The notes under the pieces are model-generated. The model was not told the DNA's origin, did not search any database, and saw only the letters and a list, made by a program, of their open reading frames with translations. From assembly GCF_029360725.1 (NCBI RefSeq), contig NZ_JARKMY010000010.1, positions 886,431-950,430 of the forward strand: a stretch of 64,000 bases of DNA, in the 5' to 3' direction. The translations under genes were made by a program, and so were the position numbers. This DNA comes from Chryseolinea sp. H1M3-3. GTDB taxonomy: Bacteria; Bacteroidota; Bacteroidia; Cytophagales; Cyclobacteriaceae. Below are positions 39,993 to 50,831 of the stretch, in pieces. The first letter of the stretch is position 1, and each line of letters begins with the position of its first letter.

Positions 39993-40020
39993 CAGTCCAA
40001 TTTTCAAAAACCATCGAGTC

Positions 40021-40374
40021 ATGGCCGATCTGATTAAATTAGTTGAGCAGGAATACGCAAAGGTTCGCGAGAAGTTCCCTGCATTTAAACCTGGCGACAC
40101 TATTAACGTACACGTTAAGATTAAAGAAGGTAATAAAGAAAGAGTTCAGCAATTCCAAGGCACTGTAATTCAGCGCAAAAGCCCTGGAACCAATGGTGAA
40201 AGCTTTACCGTAAGAAAAATTTCAAATGGTGTAGGTGTAGAACGGATATTTCCTATCGTTTCACCCACTATTGATAAAATCGAGTTAATAAAAGAAGGCA
40301 AGGTTCGCAGAGCGAAACTTTACTATCTAAAAGGAAGACAAGGCAAAGCAGCCCGCATTAAAGAGAAAATTTAA
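40021..40374 (+). CDS. rplS: Ribosomal protein L19
   Basis: 117 residues, the usual length. Diagnostic stretches: [53 protein letters not shown] and [20 protein letters not shown]. Located at the 30S-50S interface. Ends in a hairpin terminator. Has its own promoter, fitting the split operon. Confidence 0.96.
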   Translation: MADLIKLVEQEYAKVREKFPAFKPGDTINVHVKIKEGNKERVQQFQGTVIQRKSPGTNGESFTVRKISNGVGVERIFPIVSPTIDKIELIKEGKVRRAKLYYLKGRQGKAARIKEKI

Positions 40375-40393
40375 TTTCTGTAATAGATCTTAG

Positions 40394-40422
40394 AAAGCCA
40401 TTCTGAACAAGGATGGCTTTTT
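40394..40422 (+). terminator. Terminator after rplS
   Basis: AAAGCCAT (40394-40401) pairs with ATGGCTTT (40413-40420), stem extendable by two pairs, loop about seven, followed by TT. A typical intrinsic terminator with a short U run. Confidence 0.7.
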
Positions 40423-40514
40423 GATTTTATGGAGAGAAAAGCTCAAAAATTCGCCTGGTTAGCATACTATTAAATAATTAATAACTTTGTCCTCGTTTTT
40501 TAAGAGCAAAACCA

Positions 40515-41585
40515 ATGGCAAGAAATATCCAGGACGTTTTAGGGAAAGACGCAGATTACCTGCTGAAGCACCAAAGCAAAACCATTTTAAAAGACCAGCT
40601 TCATACACCAAGCCCTGATTTTGTTGACCGGATTTTCGCACAAACCAATCGTAATACCCAGGTTTTGCGCAGCTTACAATCATTGTTTGGCAACGGGCGT
40701 CTGGCCAATACAGGATTTCTTTCCATACTTCCAATTGATCAGGGCATTGAGCATAGCGCCGGTGCGTCCTTTGCCAAGAATCCCGCGTATTTCGATCCCG
40801 AAAATATAGTTAAGTTAGCTATTGAAGGCGGATGCAACGGAGTGGCTACAACTTTTGGTGCACTGGCCATGATGTCGAGAAAGTATGCTCACAGAATACC
40901 CTTCATAGTAAAGATCAACCATAACGAACTGCTGACCTATCCTAATAAACATGATCAGATCATGTTTGGCTCCATTAAAGATGCCTGGAATCTGGGCGCC
41001 GCCGCTGTTGGTGCTACGATTTATTTTGGATCGGATCATGCTACCCGGCAAATTGTTGAAGTAGCGGAAGCTTTCGAACGCGCGCACGATTTGGGAATGG
41101 CAACGATTCTTTGGTGTTATACCCGGAACAATGCTTTTAAAAGAGATGGTGTTGATTATCATGTGTCAGCAGACCTGACCGGTCAAGCTAATCATCTGGG
41201 AGTTACTATTCAGGCAGATATTATCAAACAAAAACTAGCCGAAAATAACGGCGGATACAGGGCCCTAAATACAGGCGGCAGCAGCTACGGAAAATTGGAT
41301 GAACGAATTTATACCGAACTTACGTCGGATCACCCGATTGATCTTTGCCGCTATCAGGTTGCTAATTGTTATATGGGGCGCGCCGGGCTGATAAGCTCGG
41401 GCGGAGAATCGAAAGGGGCAAGTGATCTTGCTGACGCGGTTCGTACAGCCGTGATCAATAAACGTGCTGGAGGTATGGGATTGATATCTGGACGGAAATC
41501 ATTTCAACGCCCTTTGAAGGAAGGCGTGGAGATTTTGAATGCCATCCAGGATGTTTATCTGGATAAGTCAATTACGCTTGCTTAA
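40515..41585 (+). CDS. fbaB: Class I fructose-bisphosphate aldolase (DhnA type)
   Basis: 356 residues. TIM-barrel archaeal/bacterial class I aldolase: [15 protein letters not shown] near residue 80, [13 protein letters not shown] (Schiff-base area), [20 protein letters not shown], and a C-terminal [12 protein letters not shown]-like phosphate site ([16 protein letters not shown]). Cleaves fructose-1,6-bisphosphate without a metal ion. Stands alone between rplS and accD; no -7 box picked out. Confidence 0.85.
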   Translation: MARNIQDVLGKDADYLLKHQSKTILKDQLHTPSPDFVDRIFAQTNRNTQVLRSLQSLFGNGRLANTGFLSILPIDQGIEHSAGASFAKNPAYFDPENIVKLAIEGGCNGVATTFGALAMMSRKYAHRIPFIVKINHNELLTYPNKHDQIMFGSIKDAWNLGAAAVGATIYFGSDHATRQIVEVAEAFERAHDLGMATILWCYTRNNAFKRDGVDYHVSADLTGQANHLGVTIQADIIKQKLAENNGGYRALNTGGSSYGKLDERIYTELTSDHPIDLCRYQVANCYMGRAGLISSGGESKGASDLADAVRTAVINKRAGGMGLISGRKSFQRPLKEGVEILNAIQDVYLDKSITLA

Positions 41586-41651
41586 AAATCTTTATTGAAC
41601 AATTGCAAAGGTTTTGTTTAGCTGGCTATATTTTATTAAAGTTTCAAACTT

Positions 41652-42494
41652 ATGTCTTGGTTCAAACGCAGCGATAAAGGAATCTTAACTCCCACAGAAT
41701 CAAAACGTGAGGTGCCTGATGGGCTTTGGTTTAAATCGCCCGCAGGAAAAATTGTTCATACGCGGGAGTTGAAAAACAATGCCTATGTGGTACCTGATGA
41801 AGATTATCATGTTCGCATCGGCTCAGAAGAATACTTCGAAGTGCTGTTTGATGAAAATAAGTTTACGGAGTTGGATGTCAATATGGAATCGGCCGATCCC
41901 TTAAAATTCAAGGACACCAAGCCCTATCCTAAAAGGATCAAAGAGACTCAGGAAAAAACCGATTTAAAAGATGCTGTCCGCACGGCTTACGGCAAAATGA
42001 ATGGTCTCGACATCACCATTGCCTGTATGGATTTCAGTTTTATCGGAGGGTCTATGGGTTCTGTTGTAGGCGAAAAAATTGCACGGGCTATGGACTACAG
42101 TATCAAACACAAAATTCCGTTTTTAATGATCTCAAGATCAGGAGGCGCCAGGATGATGGAAGCTGGGCTTTCTCTTATGCAGATGGCAAAAACCGCCGCT
42201 AAGATTGCACAAATGGACGAAGCAAAAGTACCTTATATTTCCCTGCTCACGGATCCTACAACGGGGGGTGTAACGGCCTCGTATGCGATGTTGGGTGATT
42301 TTAATATTGCAGAGCCAAAAGCGCTGATTGGTTTTGCCGGACCACGCGTGATCCGGGAAACCATTGGAAAAGATTTACCAAAAGGATTTCAAAGCGCCGA
42401 ATTTGTTCTAGATCATGGGTTCCTGGATTTCATCATCGATCGTAGAAATTTAAAAAGTCGACTCTCAACACTCTTAAGAATGCTCCGGAATTAA
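41652..42494 (+). CDS. accD: Acetyl-CoA carboxylase carboxyltransferase beta subunit, zinc ribbon cysteines absent
   Basis: 280 residues. Carboxyltransferase motifs are complete: [52 protein letters not shown] and [13 protein letters not shown]. The N-terminal zinc ribbon, usually four cysteines (KCxxCG ... VCPKCDHH), is present in shape ([32 protein letters not shown]) but has no cysteine at any of the four positions. The start is good ([11 protein letters not shown] is the family N-terminus), so the loss is not due to a wrong start. Pairs with AccA, not in this window, to make malonyl-CoA. Confidence 0.93.
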   Translation: MSWFKRSDKGILTPTESKREVPDGLWFKSPAGKIVHTRELKNNAYVVPDEDYHVRIGSEEYFEVLFDENKFTELDVNMESADPLKFKDTKPYPKRIKETQEKTDLKDAVRTAYGKMNGLDITIACMDFSFIGGSMGSVVGEKIARAMDYSIKHKIPFLMISRSGGARMMEAGLSLMQMAKTAAKIAQMDEAKVPYISLLTDPTTGGVTASYAMLGDFNIAEPKALIGFAGPRVIRETIGKDLPKGFQSAEFVLDHGFLDFIIDRRNLKSRLSTLLRMLRN

Positions 42495-42612
42495 TGACCG
42501 CATGCGCACAGGTTTTCCTTCTTTCGGACACCTCGATTCAATAATTCATCAATTAAAACACTATTTCTATGGCACAAGGATTGACTGACGTGAAGTTAGC
42601 CCCGTAAAACCT

Positions 42613-45060
42613 ATGCTTAGAAATTATTTCAAAATAGCGCTTCGAAGCCTTATTAAACAAAAAGTCTATACCACCATTAATGTCCTTGGGCTATCCATTG
42701 GTATTGCGAGTTGCCTGCTTATCACGCTCTTTGTGAGCCACGAATTTTCTTACGACAAGTTTCACAATAACTCCCAAAACATTTATAAGATTGCCCTCGA
42801 GCGAAAATATCCCAACCACATTACGAACTATGCAGTGATACCGCATTCATTTGCTGATGTAATGCGTCGGGATTTTCCGGAAGTCTCAGCTGTATTAAAA
42901 ATCGGCGGCCCCATCAACAATGTGATTGTCAGCTATAAAAATGATCGCGATGAGGTTAAGCGGTTTGAGGAGAATTTTATCCTGGCTGCAGATTCAAACT
43001 TCTTTGAATTTTTCACTTTTAAGTTGATTAAGGGCGACTCAAAAAAATCTTTATCCAATATCAACGATGTTATCGTAACAGAAGAGACGGCAAGACGGTA
43101 TTTTGGAAATGACGAGCCGCTTGGTAAGGTGATAAGGATTTTTAATAGAGATTTTACCGTTACTGGTGTATGCGAAAACGTACCAACGCAATCACACATT
43201 AAGTTTGATTTCTTAACCAAGTGGGACGAAGAGTTTTTTGCAAATGGACTTGAAGTAAACTTCACCACATTCACTGCCCACGTTTACCTGCAACTGTTTC
43301 CTGGCAGCGATGCCAAAATGCTGGAAGATAAATTTCCTGCAATGGTCGATACATATGCATCGGCACAAATTGAGCAAGACCTTGGAAAATCCTGGGAAGA
43401 CTATAAAAAAGAAGGCAATGGTTACCGTTATTTTCTTCAGCCTCTAACCAGCATTCACCTTGATCCTTTAAATATTGAAGCCGAGATGCTGCCTGGTGGG
43501 AATCTGAACTATGTATATTTCTTAACGTGTATTGCTGCCCTTATCATTGCTATAGCCTGCATTAACTTCATGAATCTTGCTACCGCGCGTTCAGCGGAAA
43601 GAGCACGCGAGGTAGGTGTCCGTAAAACGATGGGATCCCTCAAAAGTCAATTGGTTTCACAATTCCTGGTTGAATCTGTTCTACTAAGTGTATTTGCAAC
43701 CCTGATTGCAGTTGTACTCGCGGAAATCACGCTTCCATATTTTAACTCCCTCTCGAATAAGCAACTGGATTTTACGTTTTCACCTGTTGTAGTTCTCGGC
43801 CTGCTAACTGTTGCTGTCGTCGTTGGTTTCATGGCGGGAAGTTATCCCGCGTTTGCGCTATCGTCTTTCAATCCGATTTTGATAATGAAAGGAAATTTTT
43901 CAGCCAATGCCAAAGGCGTGTGGCTTAGGAACGGTTTAGTTGTGTTTCAGTTTTTTATCTCTATGGTATTGATAGTGGGAACCCTAACCGTTGGAAAACA
44001 AATGCAATACATGCAAAACAAATCATTGGGATATGACAAGGAAAAGGTACTGGTAGTTGAACGCGTTTTTGCGCTGGATAATAAATCACAAACGTTTATT
44101 GACGAATTAAAAAGACTTCCCGGTGTTAGAAATGCTGCCGGGTCATTCTCGCTTTTGGGGAGGCAGGGCGATTTTTTTGGAGCACAGTTTTTACCTGAGG
44201 GTTCGTCAGAAATTCTTACCACCAAGACAATGGTTATTGATGATGACTTCGCCGCCACAATAGGTTTTGAATTTGTGGAAGGAAAAGGGTATTCCAACGA
44301 AACCAACGATTCACTTTCTATTATCTTGAACGAGTCAGCTGTAAAAACCATGGGGCTTACTGATCCCGTGGGTAAAAAAGTCAATCAAATTCAACGCGGG
44401 CCGAATGGAAATGTGACGGTATCGTATACCATCATGGGAGTCATCAAAGATTTTAATTTTCAATCTTTACGAGATCCAATTACGCCGCTAACGATTCAGA
44501 GCACTGAATCTTTTGGAGGAGCAGCCGGGTATGTCATCGCACGAATTCAAACCGAAAACGTAAATGCAGTAATAACGGCTGTTGAAGCAAAATGGAAAGA
44601 ACTGGCACCCGAGCAACCATTCAAATTTGTATTTCTGGATGAGAACTTAAATGCGCAGTACGCCAACGAAAAAAAGGCTAGTCAATTATTTGGTATTTTT
44701 TCAGCCCTGGCGATAATTATTGCTTGTATCGGACTCTTCGGACTTGCTGCGTATACCGCCAATCTGCGAACAAAGGAGATCGGTGTTAGGAAAGTGATGG
44801 GTGCGTCCATTGCGAGCGTTGTTATCTTATTAACAAAGGACTTCACAAAGTTAATTCTGATGGCATTCATCCTCTCTGTACCACTGTCTTATTACGTAAT
44901 GGATTTATGGCTGGAGGGATTTGCTTACCGCATCGAAATGGGTCCAGGAGTTTTTATTGCAGCAGGGCTCATAACCCTTTTTATTTCATGGATTACGGTG
45001 AGTTATCAATCAATAAAGGCCGCTATTGTTAATCCTATTAAATCACTTCGAAGCGAATGA
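42613..45060 (+). CDS. ABC transporter permease, FtsX/MacB type
   Basis: 815 residues. N-terminal transmembrane helix ([16 protein letters not shown]) followed by a MacB-like periplasmic core domain, three helices with the FtsX signature ([24 protein letters not shown]), a second periplasmic domain, and a second FtsX segment ([21 protein letters not shown]) with three helices. This duplicated layout is common in Bacteroidota, where such permeases work with a separate ATPase, often in resistance or lipoprotein-type export. No ATPase gene is adjacent, so it is likely an orphan permease. Its last 18 bp overlap the convergent hemE. Confidence 0.9.
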   Translation: MLRNYFKIALRSLIKQKVYTTINVLGLSIGIASCLLITLFVSHEFSYDKFHNNSQNIYKIALERKYPNHITNYAVIPHSFADVMRRDFPEVSAVLKIGGPINNVIVSYKNDRDEVKRFEENFILAADSNFFEFFTFKLIKGDSKKSLSNINDVIVTEETARRYFGNDEPLGKVIRIFNRDFTVTGVCENVPTQSHIKFDFLTKWDEEFFANGLEVNFTTFTAHVYLQLFPGSDAKMLEDKFPAMVDTYASAQIEQDLGKSWEDYKKEGNGYRYFLQPLTSIHLDPLNIEAEMLPGGNLNYVYFLTCIAALIIAIACINFMNLATARSAERAREVGVRKTMGSLKSQLVSQFLVESVLLSVFATLIAVVLAEITLPYFNSLSNKQLDFTFSPVVVLGLLTVAVVVGFMAGSYPAFALSSFNPILIMKGNFSANAKGVWLRNGLVVFQFFISMVLIVGTLTVGKQMQYMQNKSLGYDKEKVLVVERVFALDNKSQTFIDELKRLPGVRNAAGSFSLLGRQGDFFGAQFLPEGSSEILTTKTMVIDDDFAATIGFEFVEGKGYSNETNDSLSIILNESAVKTMGLTDPVGKKVNQIQRGPNGNVTVSYTIMGVIKDFNFQSLRDPITPLTIQSTESFGGAAGYVIARIQTENVNAVITAVEAKWKELAPEQPFKFVFLDENLNAQYANEKKASQLFGIFSALAIIIACIGLFGLAAYTANLRTKEIGVRKVMGASIASVVILLTKDFTKLILMAFILSVPLSYYVMDLWLEGFAYRIEMGPGVFIAAGLITLFISWITVSYQSIKAAIVNPIKSLRSE

Positions 45061-46086
45061 TTTTGACACGCTATATTCTTTAATGGTATCGATAAAACAC
45101 TTCACCTTATCCACTTCGGTATCGGGATACAACCCATGACCCAAATTCGCGATGTGTTTATATGGACCAAAGCCCTCAAGCATTTTGATGGTTTCACGTT
45201 TAACGTCATGAAGAGAACCGTAGAGGGCACAAGGGTCGAGATTTCCCTGCAAAACTTTGTCCGGGAGAAGCGCCCTTGATTCGTTGATACCCATGTTCCA
45301 ATCCAGTCCGACCACGTCACATTTGATTGCATTTAGTTCCGCACGTGCGAAAAAGGCTCCTTTAGCAAAAACAATTTTCGGAGTTTGCGAAATGGCATCG
45401 CATATTTTCGAAATGTATTTCAAGGAAAACTCGCTGTATTGAGCAGGGCTCAAAATTCCTGCCCAAGAATCGAAAATCTGAATTACATCTGCCCCTGCCT
45501 GAATCTGACCTTTCAAATAATGAATGGTGCTCTGCGTGATCATTTCCAATAATTGATGAGAAAACTCAGGCTGTGTGTACAACATTTTCTTGGCAGCGCT
45601 AAAAGTTTTGCTCCCTTTCCCTTCAATCATATAAGAAAAGATCGTCCATGGCGCGCCGGCAAATCCAATCAATGGCACTTTTCCGTTAAGCTCTTTTTTG
45701 GTAAGCGTTATGGCATCCAAAACATATTGAAGTTCCTCAGCCGCGGCAACGTGCAAACCGTTTAAATCCTTAGCGGACGAAATTTTTTTCGGAAACACCG
45801 GGCCTTTGTTTTCCTCCATCTCATAATTAAGACCCATCGCTTCAGGAATCACCAGGATATCTGAAAAGATGATGGCGGCATCCACACCCAGTATGTTAAC
45901 AGGCTGTATAGTGACCTCTGTTGCAAGCTCAGGGGTCTTGACCAAGGTTTTGAAATCCTTGGCGATTTCCCTAACCTTTCGGTATTCCGGCAAGATTCTT
46001 CCGGCTTGACGCATGAGCCAAACAGGGGTACGAGGAGTATGTTCTGCCTTAGCGGCCTGAATGAAGAGGTGATTTTGCATGCCCAA
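45043..46086 (-). CDS. hemE: Uroporphyrinogen decarboxylase
   Basis: 347 residues, TIM barrel. Family signatures [17 protein letters not shown] (N-terminal substrate-binding segment), [20 protein letters not shown] and GLDWNMG. Converts uroporphyrinogen III to coproporphyrinogen III in haem synthesis. Convergent and overlapping the permease end by 18 bp. Downstream of the rplU-rpmA terminator by about 50 bp, so it needs its own promoter. Confidence 0.95.
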   Translation of the reverse strand: MGMQNHLFIQAAKAEHTPRTPVWLMRQAGRILPEYRKVREIAKDFKTLVKTPELATEVTIQPVNILGVDAAIIFSDILVIPEAMGLNYEMEENKGPVFPKKISSAKDLNGLHVAAAEELQYVLDAITLTKKELNGKVPLIGFAGAPWTIFSYMIEGKGSKTFSAAKKMLYTQPEFSHQLLEMITQSTIHYLKGQIQAGADVIQIFDSWAGILSPAQYSEFSLKYISKICDAISQTPKIVFAKGAFFARAELNAIKCDVVGLDWNMGINESRALLPDKVLQGNLDPCALYGSLHDVKRETIKMLEGFGPYKHIANLGHGLYPDTEVDKVKCFIDTIKEYSVSKSFASK

Positions 46087-46136
46087 AATTAGAAAAGGAA
46101 CGACGGGAATTATTAGACGTAAAAATTATTTGTCAT

Positions 46137-46170
46137 AAAAAAAGCCGCCTCAAAGATTGAGACGGCTTTT
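46137..46170 (-). terminator. Terminator of rplU-rpmA
   Basis: Arms AAAGCCGCCTCAA (46141-46153) and TTGAGACGGCTTT (46157-46169) form a stem of 13 positions with one mismatch, loop three. Followed on the minus strand by a run of seven T (plus A at 46137-46143, partly in the stem). Confidence 0.8.
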
Positions 46171-46189
46171 AGAATGCCATTATCTTAAC

Positions 46190-46453
46190 TTAAGCTTCTG
46201 CAATTGGTTCAACAGAAACAAAGGACTTGCCTTCTCTTCTTTTCTTAAAGACAACGATCCCATTTGTTAATGCGAATAAGGTATGATCTTTACCGATACC
46301 TACATTTTTACTAGGATGATGCTTTGTTCCCCGTTGGCGAACAATAATGTTTCCTGCAATTACTTTCTGGCCTCCGTATACCTTAATCCCTAATCGTTTG
46401 CTTTCTGATTCGCGGCCGTTTTTTACTTTACCTTCACCTTTTTTATGTGCCAT
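46190..46453 (-). CDS. rpmA: Ribosomal protein L27
   Basis: 87 residues. N-terminal [28 protein letters not shown], then [26 protein letters not shown]. Sits in the peptidyl-transferase region of the 50S subunit. It follows rplU by 25 bp. The N-terminus lacks a cleaved extension. Ends before the terminator at 46137-46170. Confidence 0.96.
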   Translation of the reverse strand: MAHKKGEGKVKNGRESESKRLGIKVYGGQKVIAGNIIVRQRGTKHHPSKNVGIGKDHTLFALTNGIVVFKKRREGKSFVSVEPIAEA

Positions 46454-46478
46454 GGCTTTCCTTTATCCGTTATGAGAA

Positions 46479-46787
46479 TTAACCTATGCTTTCGATTTGA
46501 ACTTTTGTGAACTGTTGGCGATGTCCGTTCTTAACGGCATATCCTTTTCTTCTTTTTTTCTTGAACACAAGAACTTTGTTGCCCTTTACGTGCTCTACGA
46601 TTTTACCTGCGACCGCTACACCACTTAATACCGGAACACCGATATCTATTGATCCTCCGTTATCCACTAACAGGACTTTATCGAAGCTTACAGCTGAGCC
46701 AGCTTCACCTTCAAGCTTTGGAGCATAAATGTATTGGTCCTTAGCTACTTTAAACTGTTTACCGGCGATTTCTACTATTGCGTACAT
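46479..46787 (-). CDS. rplU: Ribosomal protein L21
   Basis: 102 residues from the ATG at 46787 (MYAIVEIAGKQFKVAKDQ); the longer frame would begin upstream of the TACCTTTG promoter at 46808-46815. Typical L21: VLLVDNGGSIDIGVPVLSG, HVKGNKVLVFKKKRRKGY. Basic C-terminus for 23S rRNA binding. First gene of the rplU-rpmA unit, divergent from nrdBA. Confidence 0.96.
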   Translation of the reverse strand: MYAIVEIAGKQFKVAKDQYIYAPKLEGEAGSAVSFDKVLLVDNGGSIDIGVPVLSGVAVAGKIVEHVKGNKVLVFKKKRRKGYAVKNGHRQQFTKVQIESIG

Positions 46788-46807
46788 AGCTTTTGAAAAT
46801 TGGACTG

Positions 46808-46815
46808 CAAAGGTA
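46808..46815 (-). promoter_or_regulatory. -7 element of rplU
   Basis: TACCTTTG on the minus strand followed by CAGTCC, an exact match to TAnnTTTG, 21 bases before the preferred rplU ATG. Shares 14 bases with the rplS promoter. Confidence 0.6.
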
Positions 46816-46970
46816 TAAAAAGAATCAAGAAATGTTAAGTTGAAAGCCAATATCTTGAAATAAAAACCATAAATGATCTGAAAAAAAAATTAAAAAAACT
46901 TTTCAACGGCTTTAATCTTAAAGATAACGCTAAGAACTGGAGATTAAGCGACTATTGTACAGCAACTTAT

Positions 46971-47001
46971 CTTTCCACAAAATATTCACAAGTTATCCAC
47001 A
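46971..47001 (+). promoter_or_regulatory. Three helically phased DnaA-like boxes upstream of nrdBA
   Basis: Box starts at 46971 (CTTTCCACA), 46982 (ATATTCACA) and 46993 (TTATCCACA, exact DnaA consensus) are 11 bp apart and in the same orientation; the others carry two and one mismatches. In enterobacteria DnaA regulates nrdAB through boxes upstream of its promoter. Binding here is inferred from sequence only. Confidence 0.5.
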
Positions 47002-47129
47002 ATCGTTGCCAGTGAGCTCCAAACGCAGTTTTGATTTTTAGAATCATTCTAGTTCATTTGTACACTTGATACGGATAGGTTTATTCATTCAGTATCACCA
47101 AACAAAAATTTACTATTTAAGAACTTATC

Positions 47130-47153
47130 GGGTGTCAGCCGAGGCTGGTACCC
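47130..47153 (+). promoter_or_regulatory. GC-rich inverted repeat before nrdB
   Basis: GGGTGTCAGCC (47130-47140) pairs with GGCTGGTACCC (47143-47153), 11 positions with two G-T wobbles. If transcribed it resembles an attenuator followed by a U-rich tail; if the -7 element is at 47160-47167 it would instead be a double-stranded operator just upstream of it. No known regulator site matched. Confidence 0.4.
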
Positions 47154-47193
47154 CTTTAATATTTTTGGTTAAACCCTCAAAACCCACTTACCA

Positions 47194-48183
47194 ATGAGCC
47201 AGGTAATACACGAAGAACCCATTTTGAAGGAAAACAAAGATCGCTTTGTACTCTTTCCCATTCACCAACACGACATTTGGAAATTCTATAAACAAGCTGA
47301 AGCAAGTTTCTGGACGGCTGAAGAAATTGACCTGAGTCAGGATTTACGTGATTGGGTAAATTTAAACGATGGTGAAAGACATTTCATTACTCACGTACTG
47401 GCATTTTTTGCTGCAAGCGATGGTATTGTGAATGAAAATCTGGCTGAACATTTTATTTCTGAAGTTCAGTACACGGAAGCCAAGTTCTTTTATGGTTTTC
47501 AGATCGCCATTGAAAACATCCACTCAGAAACCTATTCGCTTTTGATCGATACTTATGTAAAAGATCCGAAGGAAAAAGATAAACTTTTCCATGCTGTTGA
47601 AACCATGGATTGTGTTAAGAAAAAAGCCGACTGGGCACTCCGTTGGATCAGCAAGGGAAATTTTCAGGAACGCCTTATTGCTTTTGCCGCTGTGGAGGGA
47701 ATTTTCTTTTCCGGTTCCTTCTGCTCGATTTTTTGGTTGAAGAAACGTGGCCTTATGCCGGGCCTAAGTTTTTCTAACGAATTAATTTCTCGAGATGAAG
47801 GATTGCATTGCGATTTTGCCTGCCATCTTTACACGAAACACGTCGTTAATAAATTACCTGAACAAACAGTTATCGACATCATTAAAGATGCTGTGGAAAT
47901 TGAAAAGGAATTTGTAACGGACGCGCTGCCTGTAAACCTAATCGGTATGAACGCTGTTCAAATGAGACAGTATATCGAATTTGTTGCTGATCGTTTATTG
48001 AATGAGCTTGTCGGAAGAAAAATTTTCAATGCTACGAATCCTTTTGATTTCATGGATATGATATCGTTGCGTGGAAAAACAAATTTCTTTGAAAAGCGTG
48101 TTGCTGAATATCAGAAAGCCGGTGTCATGAAAAGCACGGAAAAAGAAACCTCAGCGAAGTTTTCACTGAACGAAGATTTTTAA
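47194..48183 (+). CDS. nrdB: Class I ribonucleotide reductase small subunit R2
   Basis: 329 residues, ferritin-like. Metal ligands visible in [17 protein letters not shown] (Glu and His) and in the [16 protein letters not shown] region; the radical tyrosine of the eukaryote-like R2 corresponds to the Tyr of FYGFQ. This eukaryote-like R2 form (FYGFQIAxENIHSE) differs from the enterobacterial NrdB sequence. Supplies the tyrosyl radical to R1. Precedes nrdA by 48 bp, which together make the aerobic ribonucleotide reductase. Confidence 0.94.
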   Translation: MSQVIHEEPILKENKDRFVLFPIHQHDIWKFYKQAEASFWTAEEIDLSQDLRDWVNLNDGERHFITHVLAFFAASDGIVNENLAEHFISEVQYTEAKFFYGFQIAIENIHSETYSLLIDTYVKDPKEKDKLFHAVETMDCVKKKADWALRWISKGNFQERLIAFAAVEGIFFSGSFCSIFWLKKRGLMPGLSFSNELISRDEGLHCDFACHLYTKHVVNKLPEQTVIDIIKDAVEIEKEFVTDALPVNLIGMNAVQMRQYIEFVADRLLNELVGRKIFNATNPFDFMDMISLRGKTNFFEKRVAEYQKAGVMKSTEKETSAKFSLNEDF

Positions 48184-48231
48184 TTACATTAAATCACTTT
48201 TTAGACTCTCAAACAACCCCCATTTTCTAAA

Positions 48232-50688
48232 ATGCTAGTATTAAAACGTGACGGACGCAGAGAAACAGTTAAGTTTGACAAAATCACCGCACGAATTGAA
48301 AAACTCTGTTATGGATTAGATCCAAAGTTCGTCAATCCTGTAGAAGTGGCCATGAAGGTGATCAATGGTCTCTATGATGGTGTATCAACGCAGGAGCTAG
48401 ATAACCTGGCTGCTGAAATTTCTGCAACACTTACAACGAAACACCCTGACTTTGCTAAGCTTGCAGCACGCATCGCTGTTTCTAATTTACATAAGGTAAC
48501 AAGCAAATCATTTTCAAATACCATGAAACGGCTCTACACTTATGTAGATCCAAAAAATGGTCAAAATGCTCCATTAATTTCGAAAGAGACCTATAAAGTT
48601 ATCAAGGAACATGCGGCTGAATTGGATGAAGCCATCATTTATGACCGCGACTTCAGCTATGATTATTTCGGGTTTAAAACCCTTGAGCGTTCCTATCTGA
48701 TGAAAATCGATGGAAAAGTTGTTGAAAGACCTCAGCACTTACTCATGCGCGTAGCCGTAGGGATACACGGTGAGGACATTCCATCAGCAATTGAAACCTA
48801 TAATCTTTTATCGGAAAAGTGGTTTACACATGCTACACCCACGCTCTTCAACGCAGGTACGCCAAAACCACAATTATCTTCATGTTTCTTATTGACCATG
48901 AAAGATGATAGTATCGATGGCATTTACGATACCTTAAAACAATGTGCAAAAATTTCGCAGTCAGCAGGCGGTATCGGCCTTAGCATCCATAATGTCAGAG
49001 GTAAAGGTTCTTACATCAAAGGAACAGGCGGAACTTCCAATGGCATCGTTCCCATGCTGAGGAACTTTGATATGACTGCCCGCTACGTCGATCAAGGTGG
49101 AGGAAAACGCAAAGGCAGTTTTGCTATCTATCTTGAACCATGGCATTCAGATGTTTTTGAATTCCTAGACCTGAAGAAAAATCATGGTAAAGAAGAATTG
49201 AGAGCCCGTGATTTGTTCTTTGCATTGTGGATTCCAGACTTGTTCATGAAACGGGTTGAAAGCAACGAGATGTGGTCGTTGTTCTGTCCAAATGAAGCTC
49301 CGGGTTTGGCAGAAGTCTGGGGAGAAGAATTTGAACGGTTATATGAAAAATATGAACGTGAGGGAAAATTCCGTAAACAAATAAAAGCACAAGACCTTTG
49401 GTTTGAAATTCTTGAATCGCAGATCGAAACCGGAACACCTTATATTTTATATAAGGACGCAGCAAACAGAAAGTCAAATCAGAAAAACTTAGGTACAATA
49501 AAATCCAGTAACCTTTGTACTGAAATTATTGAATACACGTCACCCGATGAAGTGGCTGTCTGCAACTTGGCTTCGATTGCATTACCAAAGTTTATTAATG
49601 CAGAAGGCAAATTTGATCATCAAAAATTATATGAGATCACGAAAGTTGTCACACGTAATCTCAATAAGGTAATTGATGTCAATTATTATCCTGTTGTAGA
49701 AGCGCGTAACTCAAACTTAAAACATCGTCCGATCGGAATCGGTGTACAAGGATTGGCGGACGCCTTTATTTTACTTCGCATGCCTTTTGATTCTCCGGAA
49801 GCTCGCAGGTTAAATGAAGATATTTTCGAAACCATTTATTTCGGCGCCATGGAGTCTTCTATGGAAATAGCGAAAGAACTTGGTCCTTATGAAACTTTCA
49901 AAGGTTCACCGGTATCAAAAGGAATTTTCCAATTTGACATGTGGAACGTTACTCCAAAGAGTGGTCGCTGGAATTGGGATCAACTAAAACGCGACGTAAA
50001 GCAATTCGGTGTCCGCAATTCGCTTTTGCTCGCGCCGATGCCGACAGCTTCTACATCTCAAATTCTAGGTAATAACGAATGCTTTGAGCCATATACTTCC
50101 AATATCTATACACGAAGAACGCTTTCAGGAGAGTTCATTATTGCAAACAAGCATTTAATGAAGGATCTGATGAGTCTAGGTCTATGGAGTGAAAACATGC
50201 GACAAAAGCTGATTGGAGCGAATGGTTCTGTCCAACCTATTGCAGAAATCCCACAGCACATTAAAGATATTTATAAGACGGTTTGGGAAATTTCACAAAA
50301 GGCAATCATCGATATGTCTGCAGATCGTGGCGCATACATTTGCCAATCTCAAAGTCTGAATATACACCTTACTAATCCAAACTTCGGAAAGTTGACTTCC
50401 ATGCATTTTTATGCCTGGAAAAAAGGATTAAAGACTGGCATGTATTATCTCCGCTCAACAGCAGCAGCTGATGCCATTAAATTTACACTCGATAAATCTG
50501 CGGCGGCTCAACCATTTGTCGCTGCAGCACCCGCAGCTATCGAAGTAGCAGATCCCGTTGCATCTTATGCAATTGCTGAGAACCAACAAAGTATTCCGTA
50601 TGAGCAACCTCTAGGGTATGATCAAAAGCGTGCTGACATGACTTGTTCACTTGATAATCCAGATGCATGTGAAGCATGTGGCAGCTGA
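48232..50688 (+). CDS. nrdA: Class I ribonucleotide reductase large subunit R1
   Basis: 818 residues. N-terminal ATP-cone (about 1-90, [21 protein letters not shown]) for overall activity control. Catalytic cysteines in [12 protein letters not shown], the radical-relay NLCTEII motif, and [12 protein letters not shown]-terminal redox-active cysteines in DACEACGS pass electrons from thioredoxin. Converts ribonucleoside diphosphates to deoxyribonucleotides. Ends in a strong bidirectional terminator. Confidence 0.95.
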   Translation: MLVLKRDGRRETVKFDKITARIEKLCYGLDPKFVNPVEVAMKVINGLYDGVSTQELDNLAAEISATLTTKHPDFAKLAARIAVSNLHKVTSKSFSNTMKRLYTYVDPKNGQNAPLISKETYKVIKEHAAELDEAIIYDRDFSYDYFGFKTLERSYLMKIDGKVVERPQHLLMRVAVGIHGEDIPSAIETYNLLSEKWFTHATPTLFNAGTPKPQLSSCFLLTMKDDSIDGIYDTLKQCAKISQSAGGIGLSIHNVRGKGSYIKGTGGTSNGIVPMLRNFDMTARYVDQGGGKRKGSFAIYLEPWHSDVFEFLDLKKNHGKEELRARDLFFALWIPDLFMKRVESNEMWSLFCPNEAPGLAEVWGEEFERLYEKYEREGKFRKQIKAQDLWFEILESQIETGTPYILYKDAANRKSNQKNLGTIKSSNLCTEIIEYTSPDEVAVCNLASIALPKFINAEGKFDHQKLYEITKVVTRNLNKVIDVNYYPVVEARNSNLKHRPIGIGVQGLADAFILLRMPFDSPEARRLNEDIFETIYFGAMESSMEIAKELGPYETFKGSPVSKGIFQFDMWNVTPKSGRWNWDQLKRDVKQFGVRNSLLLAPMPTASTSQILGNNECFEPYTSNIYTRRTLSGEFIIANKHLMKDLMSLGLWSENMRQKLIGANGSVQPIAEIPQHIKDIYKTVWEISQKAIIDMSADRGAYICQSQSLNIHLTNPNFGKLTSMHFYAWKKGLKTGMYYLRSTAAADAIKFTLDKSAAAQPFVAAAPAAIEVADPVASYAIAENQQSIPYEQPLGYDQKRADMTCSLDNPDACEACGS

Positions 50689-50707
50689 GAGTAGATAAAT
50701 AAATCAT

Positions 50708-50740
50708 AAAAAAGGCCTGTTTAATCGACAGGCCTTTTTT
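50708..50740 (+). terminator. Terminator after nrdA, also usable from the opposite strand
   Basis: AAAAAAGGCCTGT (50708-50720) pairs with ACAGGCCTTTTTT (50728-50740), loop seven. T run follows on plus, A run precedes on plus (T on minus), so it acts on both strands and separates nrdA from the convergent TonB receptor. Confidence 0.85.
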
Positions 50741-50831
50741 ATTCTTTCAACGCCAACAAAATTTAGGTGTAAGTGCAGCGTAACTTAGCTAACTCAGCAG
50801 TGCATATTGATGTGCAAATTTTATCGGTAGG

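Larger units (their letters stand above)
46816..47193. other. Intergenic region between rplU and nrdB
   Basis: 378 bp, no gene. Contains an AT-rich stretch (about 46855-46910), three tandem 11-bp repeats resembling DnaA boxes (46971-47001), and a GC-rich 11 bp inverted repeat (47130-47153) followed by an AT-rich tail (TTTAATATTTTTGG) that also contains TATTTTTG (47160-47167), an exact -7 match for nrdB. Nothing else recognisable. Confidence 0.6.

Noticed and set aside
42567-42606. Twelve-codon ORF (MAQGLTDVKLAP) before the permease
   Set aside because: Too short, no regulatory structure or codon run to suggest a leader peptide.
46816-47193. Calling this region the chromosomal origin
   Set aside because: Only three boxes, no dnaA gene beside it, and GC skew cannot be seen from one window; kept as a DnaA-box finding instead.
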